This document shows positions 32,413-43,924 of a DNA stretch of 64,000 nucleotides, one piece after another (within the stretch, counting starts at the first letter, position 1; every line of letters starts with the position of its first letter). This DNA comes from Dasypus novemcinctus. Lineage: Eukaryota > Chordata > Mammalia > Cingulata > Dasypodidae. Below the pieces are notes generated by a model. It was not told the DNA's origin. It did no database searches and was given only the letters and a program-made list of their open reading frames with translations. The translations under genes were made by a program, and so were the position numbers. The stretch is from positions 19,126,798-19,190,797 of the forward strand of contig NC_080701.1 in assembly GCF_030445035.2 (NCBI RefSeq), read 5' to 3'.

Positions 32413-33520
32413 AGTTGCCCAGAGAGACTGATGAAGCTTCACACCCCTTCCTTCCCTAACTTGGGTGGGGATGGAGCTATAGTTGTGGGCAGTAATCTAT
32501 GCCATGTGGGTCCAAAATGACCACAGTTGCTTAGGTAATGTGATGTGGCACCAGACCCCTACCTGCTGGGGTTGTGAATGTACCCTCTGGAGTGCCCAAC
32601 AATCTAATGTGTGTGGGCCAAATATGCCTGTAGTTGCCCTGAGAGGCTGAAAGAGTACTGTTCCTTCTGCCCTTTAGGGGTAGAAACAAAACCACCAGCA
32701 CCCAACAGGTCAGTTCCTGTAGGCTGAAAATACCTACCATTGCCTGAATTGGCTGAGGAAGCACCAGCCCTCTCTGATCCTATTGGGTGTTGGGAGTGAT
32801 TCTACAGGCACTCAACAGTTCAGTCCCTTTAAGCCAAAAATATCTGATGTTTCCTGGAGAGGCTGAGGAAACACCAGCCCCCTCTTATCATAATGGGGGT
32901 GGGGGTGGATCCATAGGCATCCAATAGTCTAGTCCATACAGACCAAAGGTTTGCCATTGCCTGGAAAGGCTGTGGAAGCACCAGCCCCTTCCTTTCCTAT
33001 TGGGGGAGGGAGGTAAGGGTGGATCCACAAGTACCCACCAGTCCAGGCTGTGTGAGCCAAAACCACCTGCAGTCACCCAGAGAGTCTGGGCAAACGGTCC
33101 ATCTCTTGTCCTGTTGGGGATAGGTGTGAAGCCCCAGGTGCCCAATGGTTGGGCTTGTGCAGGCCAAAGCACCGGAAGTTGCCCTGAGAGGCTAAGAGAT
33201 CACCATGTCCCTCCTATCCTATGGGGGAAGAGAGGTGAAGATGGGCTCAAAGACACTCAACAAACCAGTTCATGTGGGCTGAAAACTCCTGCCATTGCCC
33301 AAAGAGGCTGAGGATACCCAGCACCCCTCCTATCCTATTGTGGTGTAGGTGTGCAGTCCAGGTGACCGACTATTCAGACTGTGCTGGCGTAGAGCACTTG
33401 CAGTTGCCTGGAGAGCCTGGTGCAGGTCCTGCCAGCTTCCTCTCTGGTGGAGGTGTGACTGGAGCCTAGAGTAGGGCTACAGACTGATCTTGGTGAAAAG
33501 AAGCCAGTCCTAACTCCACT
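32413..33520 (-). repeat. Array of ten ~110-bp monomers in the L1 5' UTR
   Basis: Starts (plus strand (A/T)(G/T)TTGCC-like) are 32413, 32525, 32632, 32739, 32850, 32956, 33071, 33177, 33294 and 33402; periods are 112, 107, 107, 111, 106, 115, 106, 117 and 108. Each unit reads GAGAGGCTGAGGAAGCACCAGCCCC-like, then CCTATTGGGGGTGG-like, then CACCCAACAGTCCAGTC-like, and ends with a GGCCAAAANACCTG-like stretch. The last is partial, grading into the ~370-bp unit. Confidence 0.85.
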
Positions 33521-34150
33521 GGATTTTCTGTCAGCCTGGCTTCCCCTCATGTTGGGGACCAGAGTCAAAATGGCAGCCACTGGACTCTTTCCCACAGCTA
33601 GTATAATCCTAGAATAGCTGGCCGAGTCCACTAACCTGTAGCTGAAGTTGGTGGACAACTGTCTCTTCCTCCACCATTTATGGAAAATGGAGCTTCTAAC
33701 TCCAGCCATGGAATAGCTCTGGAGGAGGCATGTGTTGCTAGAGTAGGATGGGCACCAGCCTCTGTGGCATGGCTTGCAGTGTCCCAGAGAGGTGGTGCAG
33801 GTTCCCCCCCAGCTTCCTCCCTGCTGGAGGTGGGGCTGGGGTTTAGGCTAGAGCTGTAATCCGATTGAATGGAAAGAAGCCAGTTCCTACCACACTGATT
33901 TTCAGTCAGCCCTGCTTCCCCTCATGCCAGGGATGGAGTCAAAATGGTGGCCACTGGCCTCCCTCTGTCCTGGACAGGCTCAAAGGTTAGCTGTTCCTAG
34001 GATTATACTTCAAACCTGCCAAATCCACTAATCAAAAGTGGAAATGGAGCTTCCAACTCCAGCCAAGGAATAGCTCCTGAGGAGCCTTGCACCAAAGGCA
34101 CTGACCTCTGCAGTGTGGAGGGCTCTACTCATGAATCCTCCGTGCAAATG
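33415..34150 (-). repeat. Two tandem ~370-bp units in the L1 5' UTR
   Basis: The unit beginning at 33415 (GCCTGGTGCAGGTCC) is repeated at ~33790 (AGGTGGTGCAGGTTCC), with shared CTTCCTCCCTGCTGGAGGTG, AAGAAGCCAGT, TTCCCCTCATG, AAAATGG.GGCCACTGG and ATGGAGCTTC.AACTCCAGCCA. The nested L1 has the same pair at 30903 and 31272. Confidence 0.8.
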
Positions 34151-34338
34151 GGCAGTCTCCTCCTTCCATAGTTTCAAGGGTATTGCAGGATACTCTTCTG
34201 GCCTCCTGGGGCCTCCAAACAGGTGCTTTAGAAAGCTTTTTGTGACACCACGAACTGCCCTGTATCATGAGCTGACTCCAGGAGCTCCTTACTCTACTAT
34301 TATCTTGGCTTCCTCCCTGAAATGTCATTTTAAAAAAT

Positions 34339-35221
34339 GTACTTGACCATATTTCTGGGGACTTAAAATCATCAAAAGTCAAATTTGGATACTTCTTTTC
34401 TCTTTCTGCCCAGGGAATCCAGGCGACTTTGGTTCATCTGGATGGACATGGAGCTTTAGGAACACAGGCAGACACTGCAGCTCAGGAACTAGGGGCATAT
34501 TTCATTTTTGTTTTTCCTGTTATTTATTTTCTTCACCTCAGGTTTCTGAAAACCAGAAACAGATGGACCAGTCAGGGCTCCTCAGGTAGATAGCCTATCA
34601 ATTTCCCTGCATTGAAGAACAGAAACTCTCCTGCAGAGCTCACTAACCACAGAATAACCTACTCAAGCCCTGCATTAGAATGAACACTTGCAGTACCTTA
34701 ACCAGTTAGCCTGTCTATTGGCCTCCACTGTCAACACCTTTGGAAAGATGTGCCCTTACCTGATCCTTACCTGACTGTAAGACACCAGTAAAGGGCAAGT
34801 CCACAGACATATGCAAAAAGGAACAGGAAAGGTAATATGGATGGTTTTGATAAATGTGTTTTGGCACCAGGAGTTTGTGGAGACATTAGATATGAAGAAA
34901 AATTGTGTATGGAAGTGCAAGGAATAGTCAGGCAAAACTTCTCATGTTAAAGCATACCTGTCTCTGCTGGACCCTTGTTTCAGCTTTCTGCTCCTAGCTG
35001 ACCTCTGTTCTTCGCCTCTTTCTCTAATAACCCAATTGGAGCAAAGCCCTTTTTTTACACAAAAGAATACATGACTAATAAATAAAATCCCATCACTTGC
35101 TCCTTACATGATGGCATTTTTACAGAAGAATTGGATTAAATATTAAATATTGCAATCACCTGGCTGACAGGCATGGGGAGGCAGGCCAATGGCATTTATA
35201 GGCTCCAATACATACTACTTA
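34339..35221. other. Single-copy non-coding DNA
   Basis: No supported gene or repeat was recognised; base composition is ordinary. Confidence 0.5.
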
Positions 35222-35226
35222 GGTGG

Positions 35227-35640
35227 TGTGTTTAATTTCCTAGGGCTATGTAACAAATTGCCACTCTCTTGGTGACTTAAAACAACAGAAACTTCTTCTC
35301 TCAGAGTTCTGGAAGCCAGAAGTCCAAAATCAAGTTTCTGACAGGGCCATACTCCCTCTGAATGCTTTAAGGGAAAATTTTGCCTTGTCCTTTCCTTATT
35401 CTTGTGGCCCTGGCATCACTTGGCTTGTAGATACAACCCTCCAACCTGGGCCTCCATGCTCATATCATCTTCACCTCTGTCCCTCTGTGTATCCAACACT
35501 CCCTCTCCTTTCTCTTATAAAGACACCAGGTACTGGAATTAAGGCTCACACATTGGCAAAAGACTCTGTTTCCATATAAAGGCACATTCTCAGGTCCTGG
35601 GTGGACCTGAATTATGGGATATACTATTCAACACACTGCA
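35227..35640 (-). repeat. MaLR-type solo LTR (TG...CA, 5-bp TSD)
   Basis: 414 bp starting TGTGTTTAATTTCCTAGGG and ending CACACTGCA, flanked by GGTGG at 35222-35226 and 35641-35645. Antisense MaLR landmarks: GTGACTTAAAACAACAGAAAC, CAGAGTTCTGGAAGCCAGAAGTCC, CTCTTATAAAGACACCAG, GGCACATTCTCAGGTCCTGG. No internal proviral sequence. Confidence 0.82.
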
Positions 35641-35645
35641 GGTGG

Positions 35646-37470
35646 CATCCTTTATTTTTGGAATTTAGCAGAGCTGACATCAATGTTCATTCTTATTCAT
35701 AATGCAAAATGAAACCTGGAGAAGTCAATGGTATATCTAAAAAAGGGCAGGGATAAGTAATTTTCAGAGTCTAGGTTCTTGGGTCAAAGCTTGGACATTT
35801 TCTGACTGTATCAACAAGAAATTTATGTTGAGGTTTGAGTTTAAAACGTCAAAGACAGAATGCAAAATTCATTGACTTAAGAAAATTAGGGATTTTGTTT
35901 TTTCTCACCACATCGGGTAGGTGTTTGCTAGCAAGCATTAGTTCAGCAGATCAAAAATCTTAGATCTGAGGTTTTGGAATTTCTCTTGGCCTTTTCCTAA
36001 TGGTCACCTCATGGCTACAAAATGCTTGCTCCAGAACTGTGTGTCCATATTCCAGGCACAAAGAAAAGAAAGGGTAAGATCAAAGAGTCTTCCTTTTCCA
36101 AGATTTCTTGGATGGAATATTCACATGTTTCCACTTATACCCCCTGGGCCATAACTCTGTCTCTGGCCATGTCTAGTTTCTAGGAGGCTGAGAAATTTAT
36201 GTTTCCAAAATTGAACTTATTGTTGCTACCAACAAAACTGTGGATGTGTTATTAAAGACGGAGGGGGAAGGAAGATTGGCAGTTAGAGGTTCTTTCTTGT
36301 GGCCTTTAAGGACATATAACACATTCTAATTCTGAAAATACAGTAAAATGTTAATTAATCTGATTGTCTTAACTATTTGTGAACAATATTAGGATTTGGT
36401 AGAGTGTCATTAGTAATGAATAAATTATTTTCAAGGACTGGATTAAACAAGCAAACTTTAAAATTTTCAGATTAACTCTTACGGCGAATACTGCTTCAAC
36501 ACAATCTTTCACCCTGGTTAAGCCACAGTCCCACTTTCTTATCATGAAAATTGTTATTCAAACTCTCACTTCACCCTCTTGCTTAGAATATAAACATTTC
36601 AGAGTCAGAACTAAAATTTAAACTATGCTCTCAATTCTCTCTGTTATAGGATATTTTGAATGTATCATTAAGTGATTTATATAGTCAGGCTTTTAATGTT
36701 TTTTTATATAATGTCAAGAAGAGTACTTTTATTCTTTAACCATGAAGTAACTGACATATATGCTCACATTTAAGTCATGTTCATGAAAGATGATGTGGCC
36801 CCTATTTCCTGTTTACATTTGGGATAGTGGAATTGATTCCATATTTGCCCCAATCTACTATTAAAGGAGAGATCTGGACATGAGAAAGAAGATAACAAGA
36901 GTTGGCACCACCACTAAGATAGAGTCATTCACAAAGTGACAATTTATGTAATAGAGTCAAGTTTCAGAAGAAGTTATGTGCTTCTTAGGTCTATTATTCT
37001 GTGCATTCATTTCTCTCTTGACTGCCAGGGCCAAGATTTAACACATGTTTCAAAAAATCAATATTTCCCTCATGTGAAACTAGGTTTTGTTCCCTCCATT
37101 TAAAAAAATGAGAAACGAAGAAGAAGTTTTCTTTGCTGAGGTGTGGTCACTTTTCAGGGAACTGCTAGGATAATTTAAATATGTACTACAACTCTAAGAG
37201 GTGGGCTAGGACTTGCTAGAATATACATCCCATGTCTGAGTCCAGAGACCATCCTTACTTCTCTGAAAATGGCAAAATCTAGACAGAAGAGACCTTCCCT
37301 AAGCATCCAACCAAAGCCTGTGGTACCTATCTTTCGAAGTACTGGAGAAGAGAAGCTGAATCACTTCCTCTTGTAGAGACAAGGGACATTGGACTGTGGA
37401 ACTTGACAATCTTTTGGAAGGAGGCTCTGTGGATCCTGAGGAGACAGGGTTGAAACTAGGAGACAGATTG
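35646..37470. other. Single-copy non-coding DNA
   Basis: No supported coding region or element across about 1.8 kb. Confidence 0.5.
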
Positions 37471-37812
37471 TTGTCTTAGTTTGGGTTATCCCAAACTAAT
37501 TAGGAAATTATATCCTAAGACAAGGAGTCAAAGTGAAAGTGATTTAAGTGTTCCTAAGCAATAGGGGAATGAGGGAGGCATCTAGGAAGTAAAGAAAGAC
37601 AAACAAATGAGTTATATAAAGCAAAGTCCCACAACAGAGGATAGCACAGCTGGACTCAAGGATGGGCAGGTCACACCTAAAAGCCATCTTACATCTTACA
37701 TAGGGTTGCTTAAATAGTTAGATAGTCATTGAAGAAGAGCTGTCTTCTGGGGAGCATATACTCTCAGCCACTTTGGCTCCCAAGATGTTTAAGTAAAGTA
37801 GGTTTTGGCAGC
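37471..37812. other. Unassigned, possibly decayed LTR
   Basis: It opens with TTGTCTTAGTTTGGG, reminiscent of an antisense MaLR end, within a perfect 9-bp inverted repeat (37477-37485 / 37490-37498). The rest does not align clearly to any family I know. Confidence 0.35.
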
Positions 37813-38253
37813 TGTGTTTCTTGGCCGCAGCTGCTGTTACAAATACCACAATGGGTTGGCTTAAACAACAAGAATTTATTGGCTCATTGTATTAGAGCCC
37901 AGAAGTCCCAAATCAAGGCATCAAGGCCATGCTTTCTCTCAGAGTCTAGCATTCTGGTGATGGCTTGCCACAATCCTCGAGGTCCTTGACTTACATCTCT
38001 ACCCCCATTCCATGGAGTTGTCCTTTACCTCCTTCTTTGGCTCTCTTTGACTGACTGACTCTGAATATCCTCTTGATAAGGCCCCCATTCATACTGATTA
38101 AGACCCACCCTGTCTCAATTTGGCCACACCTTAACTTGTAATAACATCTCCAAGAGGTCCTATTTACAGATGGGTTCACACTCACAGGAAGGCAGATTAA
38201 GATGTGACCATGTCCTTTGTGAGGGACATGATTCAAGCCCCAGTAGCACCAAG
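37813..38253 (-). repeat. MaLR-type LTR, antisense
   Basis: TGCTGTTACAAATACCACAATGGG, TGGCTTAAACAACAAGAATTTATTGGC, CCCAGAAGTCCCAAATCAAGG, CTTGATAAGGCCCC…ATTAAGACCCACCCTGTC and TTGTGAGGGACATGATTCAAGCCCCAGTAG are antisense MaLR landmarks. End points are approximate. Confidence 0.8.
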
Positions 38254-40225
38254 TGCAGCTCTACAACAAAAGTAATAGGAACCTGTCAGCTGTGAGGAGT
38301 GAAATCTCAAACAATGTGAAGGGAGCTGGGGTGAGTGGGCAGAGAACTGATTGTTCCTGGTGCAGATCCCCCCTTCTCTGTATGCCCATTGGGTAAAGTG
38401 CTAAGGTCTGTGCTTCCACACTGTTTATCTCTGTAAAAAAAAAGATCCATCTCCTCAATTAAAGAGCTAGGTATATTTTAATTTCCCTTGAATGCCATAG
38501 GGGGAGGAGAAGACTTTATCACAGCAGCACTTTAAGATTTTTGCACAGGAAAATGATCATAGATTACTAGGTAGAGTCTCTACTGTTTTCTGAAACTGTA
38601 GAAGGATCCCAGAGTGACAGCTGTTGAGAAGGCTATCCAGCTCCTGAGCCAATAAGTCTGAACGTCTTGATTTCTATGCCTAGTCCTGTCAGTTAAAAAG
38701 GAACCTATTTTACTCTAGCAGGACAGAAAAGTAGATACATCTAGTTATAACTAAATGCATTCCTGAGACCTGATTTAGATATATTCCAGGCAGTATCTTG
38801 TTTTGTTTTGTTTTGTCTTTTTTCTTCTTCCATACTCTCTCCCCTCCTTCACTGTATCTTCAGTTCAAAAAAACTGATATGGCAACCCTGTGACCCTGTC
38901 CCAAGTGGCAGTTTCTTTAATCATATTAGATGGGCAAGAGAGGATAAAACTAAAGTGGAGTTGGGGAATTTTTTGTTGAAAGGATTCAGTAAATGTCTGT
39001 CTTGTTATTTAAAGCAGCCTCTCCTCCTGTGTCACCAGTACTTAGAGCTGAAAATCTTGGCAGTCGTGAAATAGCAGCAGATCTCTAGTCCAGGAATGGT
39101 GGTCGAAAACTCCACCTCTCTATTGCTGGCTTCTGCAGGGGAGCCTGTACCCATGAACACAGGTCTTGCAGGGTCAGGATTATCTAATAGGCTCTTTTGC
39201 AGAAGCTCTGAGTCCTTAGATGTTTCTTCCATAAGATTTCATTTCTTACCTAAATTCTATAGCAGAGCCATTTAGGCAACAGTGAGGGAAAAACCAGAAA
39301 CCACCTATTGATGCTAAGACCAAACTGTTCGGATTGATTTATTAGTGTAACCAACATTTTCAAAACAAGGGAGAATAGAATCCCTTATTGGAGTATAACA
39401 CAAACTACTTCATGATACTTAACAATAATCCTGTTAATAAGTAATGGCATTCATGATCTCCATGCCCTTCCAGTCCATCCAATAAAGTGTATGCTATTAT
39501 TGTTACCAAATTATCATTGTTACAAAACTTCTTAAAATTTAACTTTTTGACTGTTCTTATGCCAGCCCTTGCACATGAGATGGAAAGTAAATGATGGTGG
39601 AAACATATTTCTATTAATAACATTTTACCTGTACATATCTGACCTAGGTAAGATGGAACTTCTTTTTCTGATTACAGAGCTCTTCTCATATTTTGATCTT
39701 AATAAAATAGGACAGTTCTTGATACAGTGTCAAGCTAATTTAAAATATAGTGAATGCAAACAAGCCTAATTATTTCAGGTCTTGCATCTTTTATAAGATG
39801 AGGGCACAAACCTTGGGGGCACCGAGAAGGATTTGAGGAAGTGATAGGATAGTTGCAAAAAGCACTTTACTGGTCTTGTTATTCTGAATTTTGGACACAA
39901 ATTTGAGAGAAGTGAAACCAAAAATAGCTGTCAAAGAGAATCTTAGTTTATGACTATTCATCATAGTTATAGATACCTAAAGCTATGAAAGGATTATTGT
40001 TTTGATTAAATTATTAATCAGTAACAATGTTTTCATATAAGCCTATCATTCGTAAGAAACTGTGTAGCCCTTTCAGAAGTAAGGAACTTCTATTTTGAAA
40101 AAGCACTCACAAACCATTTTGGTAATGATTTTAGCAGTTTCTTATAAGTTTTTAACACACATTTAGATGATTCAAGTCACATTTTTAAAGAAATAAAAAA
40201 CATATATCTACCAAAAGACTTGGAT
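38254..40225. other. Single-copy non-coding DNA with a (TTTTG)n stretch
   Basis: A TTTTG microsatellite of about four units lies at 38797-38816. Otherwise no supported gene or element. Confidence 0.5.
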
Positions 40226-40710
40226 ATAAAGGTCCATAACACATTATTCAGAAGAGTCCTGAATTGCAAACAACCTACTTGTCCATCAACAGGTGAATGG
40301 ATAAATTGTATTGCCATGAAATGGAATACTGCTCATCAATATAAAAGAATAAACTACTAGACTTAAAAGGATAGATCAATCTCAAAATAATCATGCTGTA
40401 GAACAGAAGCCAGACACAAAAGGCTGTATGAAAGTTAAATCCAAAAGACTACATACAATTTAATCCAATATGAAATTTAGGAAAAGTCTAATCAAACCTA
40501 TAGTGACAGAAAACTGACCAGTACTTGCCGAGAGCCAAGGTGATACTATAATGGGGCATGGGGACCTTTTGGGGATAATGAAAACGTTCCACATCTTGAT
40601 TCTGGCAGTGATTACCCAGGTGTGTGTCAAACGCATCAAATGTACACTGAATATCGGCCCATTTTTGAAGATGTAAATTATACCTCAATAAAATTGATTT
40701 TAAAAATCCT
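40226..40710 (+). repeat. Old LINE-1 (L1M-type) 3' end
   Basis: Characteristic string: TTGTCCATCAACAGGTGAATGGATAAATTGTAT, AATGGAATACTGCTCATCAATATAAAAG, GAAGCCAGACACAAAAGGC, TATAGTGACAGAAAACTGACCAGTACTTGCC, CACATCTTGATTCTGGCAGTG, ATTATACCTCAATAAAATTGATTTT. This is the ORF2 C-terminus and 3' UTR of an old L1M-type copy, different from the long xenarthran 3' UTRs in the left half. Confidence 0.85.
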
Positions 40711-41426
40711 GAGCCTGATAAAAGTCAGTAAAAAGATACAATATTAACAAGCTTCTGGAAGAAGCTTCATCTGGGCAAATTCTACAGAACGTAAAAAATA
40801 ACTTTTACTATCGGTTAAGAGGAAACTGAATATTCCAAATGAATTTCCAATTGGTTTATCATATGTAAGTTTTCTTTGTTGAATAATCCCAATATGCCTG
40901 TACAAAAAATATATATTTAGGTGACAAATTTAAAGCCTTTATATTAACTTCAAAATATATTAACCTAATCAAAGAATGTTTCTAATACATTGAATTCACC
41001 ATCTTAATTGGACTTTTACAAAGAGCAAATTTGTTGCATGTAGACAGGATATTTTATCAGAGAGGTGACATTTAAATTTTTACTCAGACAATGTAACTAA
41101 AGGACTCAAACTTGCGGCCTTGTCTGCAGTTTACAAAAACCCACCTTGGAAAAAATACTATTATTAATTCAATTTCTTAAACATATATGTTTTCATTCTC
41201 ATGACCTTAATTAGTATATTGAAACAATGATAATGTATCTGAAACAGGCTTGGAAATACAGGAAGTTCAAAATTATGGATTTCATAAAAAATAAACCCAA
41301 ACTTATACGAAACATTAACTTTATATTTTGTTCCTCATTGCAATAAAATCAGAGAGAAGACACATTGCTAAATTTTAAAAGAAAAATATCAAACCAATTT
41401 AATTTATCAAATGATTTACCTCAGTT
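40711..41426. other. Single-copy AT-rich DNA
   Basis: Nothing recognised. Confidence 0.5.
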
Positions 41427-41872
41427 AATAGGTTTTGGGGATGGATTCATGCCCCCACAAAAGGCTCATTCAAGTCCCAATCTCTGGTCCTGTGGGCATG
41501 AACTCATTTGTAAATAGGACCTCTGAACGCTATTAATTTAGGTGTGCCCAAACTGACTGAAGGCAGGTCTGAATCCAATATGGTTGAAGGTGTTATACGC
41601 AAAGAAAAAGAAGACCCAGACTGTAAACAACCTACCTGCCCATCAACAGGTGAGTGGATAATTTGTATTGTCATCATAAAGGAAAAGATGCAGCCACGGG
41701 TATGGCATGTGACAGATAAGCCAAGGAAACCCTCAGATTGCTGACCAGCCAGAAGTTACCATCCTGGGGGGAAGCAAGTTTTCTAGCCTCTGAAATGCTG
41801 AGCCAATAAATTCTGCTTTTAAAGCCAACCCACAATATAGTATTTGTTTTAGCAGCTAGGAAACTGAAAAAA
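41427..41872 (+). repeat. MaLR-type LTR containing a short L1 fragment
   Basis: Landmarks: GGATTCATGCCCCCACAAAAGG, AAGTCCCAATCTCTGGTCCTGTG, CTGAATCCAATATGGTTGAAGG, CAGATTGCTGACCAGCCAGAAG, TTTTCTAGCCTCTGAAATGCTGAGCCAATAAATTCTGCTTTTAAAGCCAACCC and a TTTTAGCAGCTAGGAAACTGA end. Near 41619-41675 the usual LTR middle is replaced by sequence matching the L1 3' end at 40258-40318. Confidence 0.78.
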
Positions 41873-43924
41873 AAAACAGGTATATTAAATAATTTGGTTC
41901 CTCATACTATTTCTACATTTATTTACCATTAAAATTTCAATCTTTTCCTTCTCGACTTTAAATTCAAGATAGCGTAGTTTGCTAATCTCCTCCAGAGTTA
42001 GACAAAGATATACTAAATTTATGCTGATAAAATATTTCAAATCACACAAGATTCTTTTCAAATCTTGGACAAGTTAGAGGAACTTTGATGTGTTCTTTCT
42101 TTGCAAGGGAACAAACCTGGGTTTGAGTTCCAGGTAGGGAGCTTTCTGAGTTCCTAAAGTGAGATCTCTGAGTTTATGGTCAGAAGGTCTGAATCTTGAT
42201 AGCCATGAAGGAGAAAACAAGAAAAGGCCAGATTACACGGATGCCCCTCCACTTCTCAGGAGGTAAGATGTTCCTCAAGGAGAGGTATTGGGCTCCCCTT
42301 AGGCCCTTATTAATTTTACCTGCATTCCTATTCCATCACACCATATATACATATATATATTTTTTTCCTAAGCCAAGCCATGCCAAACTATTTCAATTTG
42401 TTTACATATTTGCATATACTTTGTCCCTTTACTGATAATCTGGGTATTTATCTTATTCATGTGGAAATAGGATAAATTCCCTTGACCAACAAAGTCCATG
42501 CATGTCCCCTAAAATAATCCAAATGGAACTGGGCAATAATTACAAACAGACCATTCACTGTACTGATCTTCCTTCTTTAAAGAGAGGAGAGAAGGTTATT
42601 TCACTCACAGATAACATGCAGAAAACTGATAGCATCAGAAAATTCTGCCAATAGGAAAAAGCAAATGTCACCAGGGGTTGTGTGCAAGTAACCCCTTCAA
42701 GGAATAAGGACATAGATGAGCGATTTGAGGGTTCTCTCCACACACCTCCACTCACACGAACACCATCAACGATATACAGCATAACATGGGGCGATTCTCT
42801 CAACCTTGAAGGTGAGACTGGCCTCCTAAAATAGTTGTTCGCATGAACCTGCTGTGAAAACCAGGGGAAGACAGAGTCACCGGAAATTTTCTGAAATCCT
42901 GCAGACATACAACCCAGAATTATGCTCTAAATACTTCTCACTGATGCAGAGAAATCAGATGGTGATAAATTAAATACAGAAGTAATTCGGATCAGTCATG
43001 AACCAGAAGTAAATCAGATAATGACACAGTCGTGAACCAGAGATCATACAGAAGCAGAATCAGCAAGTCTCTGCCTGGCAACTCTTCCCAGGAGCCTGGA
43101 GAAGCAGGTCTGAGGAAAGACCCCATGTGGTACACCTCCTAACACCACGTTTTGGTGACTCCGATGGCTGAATCAGGAAGGACAGACACCTGTTAACACA
43201 GATCAAAACGTATATAATTTTGTCACCAAATCAGCTCCCCCACACACTCACACCTCAGACTCCATAATAACGTAAGGCAGTACCACGTGCTTTCAGAACA
43301 GCCAGCTTCCCAGAATAAAGATAGAAAGCTGCGTTTACTGTTGAAGTTATTTTAATAATCAGTGAATAGGAGGTTCCTGTTTTCTCACGGCTTATTTAGG
43401 AAACAGGCCTTTGAGGACGCTCTGCCAGGCTCACAATAGAACCACAGGGATGTCTTAGTTGTGACTGCTACTAGGACGTCCCTATGATTATCTGCCCACC
43501 TTGGAATGTAAAGCTTTCGGAAACGGAACTCTCCTCCACCCCTGGTATGGGACAGCCTCCACCTAACAGGGTAAGGCTGCCAAGGGCAAACGTGGCAGTT
43601 TCACTTGTAATGATTTTTCTATTCTAATATTTCTATTATGCTGTCAGTAGAAGTGAAATGTACTTAAAATGATTGTAAAACTAGCAATAAAATGGACATG
43701 TCTAGAAAATCTCCCATAAATCAAGGAACGTGCCTTGATTTTTTCTTAGTGAGAGAAGAAAAATAAGCAGCGTATTTCTTCTCTTTTGTCCGTCTCCTTC
43801 TCTATCTGTACCCCGCTCTCCAACATGTTCTCAGAAGGAAGAGGATGCTGAGGGGAGGGGCAGGTGGTGTGTTCTTCCAGGCTTAGTGATAATTGTCCCG
43901 GGGTCTTTATTTCATGTTTTCTGT
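41873..43924. other. Single-copy non-coding DNA
   Basis: No supported gene. A short TATATACATATATATAT tract lies near 42344-42360. Frames of 79 and 117 codons have no motifs. Confidence 0.5.

Larger units (their letters stand above)
32131..34318 (-). promoter_or_regulatory. Long 5' UTR / promoter region of the 22-34 kb L1
   Basis: About 2.2 kb, GC-rich. Moving towards the 5' end (rightwards): a spacer, ten ~110-bp monomers (32413-33414), two ~370-bp units (33415 and 33790 starts), then ~190 bp ending CCAAGATAATAG (antisense), a decayed version of the CAAGATGGCGG seen in the nested L1. By analogy with rodent L1s, tandem monomers carry promoter activity; that is inference here. Confidence 0.75.
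22456..34338 (-). mobile_element. Antisense full-length LINE-1 with perfect 20-bp TSD, carrying two nested insertions
   Basis: GAAATGTCATTTTAAAAAAT occurs at 22456-22475 and 34319-34338. Between them, in antisense order, are a ~1-kb 3' UTR, ORF2, ORF1 and a ~2.2-kb GC-rich 5' UTR. Nested pieces are a HAL1-like tail (25885-26195) and an internally deleted L1 (28224-31859, own TSD). Removing these leaves ~7.9 kb. Every coding part is broken by stops or indels. Confidence 0.88.

Noticed and set aside
32413-33520. CRISPR-like array or satellite
   Set aside because: Units are contiguous, diverged, and lack short repeat/unique spacer alternation; the array is internal to an L1 5' UTR in a mammalian genome.
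34339-35221. Search for a coding exon beside the L1 cluster
   Set aside because: No open frame bounded by convincing splice sites with recognisable protein similarity was found.
37477-37498. Perfect 9-bp inverted repeat with 4-nt loop as a terminator or RNA hairpin
   Set aside because: Short isolated hairpins are frequent by chance in 64 kb, and no transcript context supports function.
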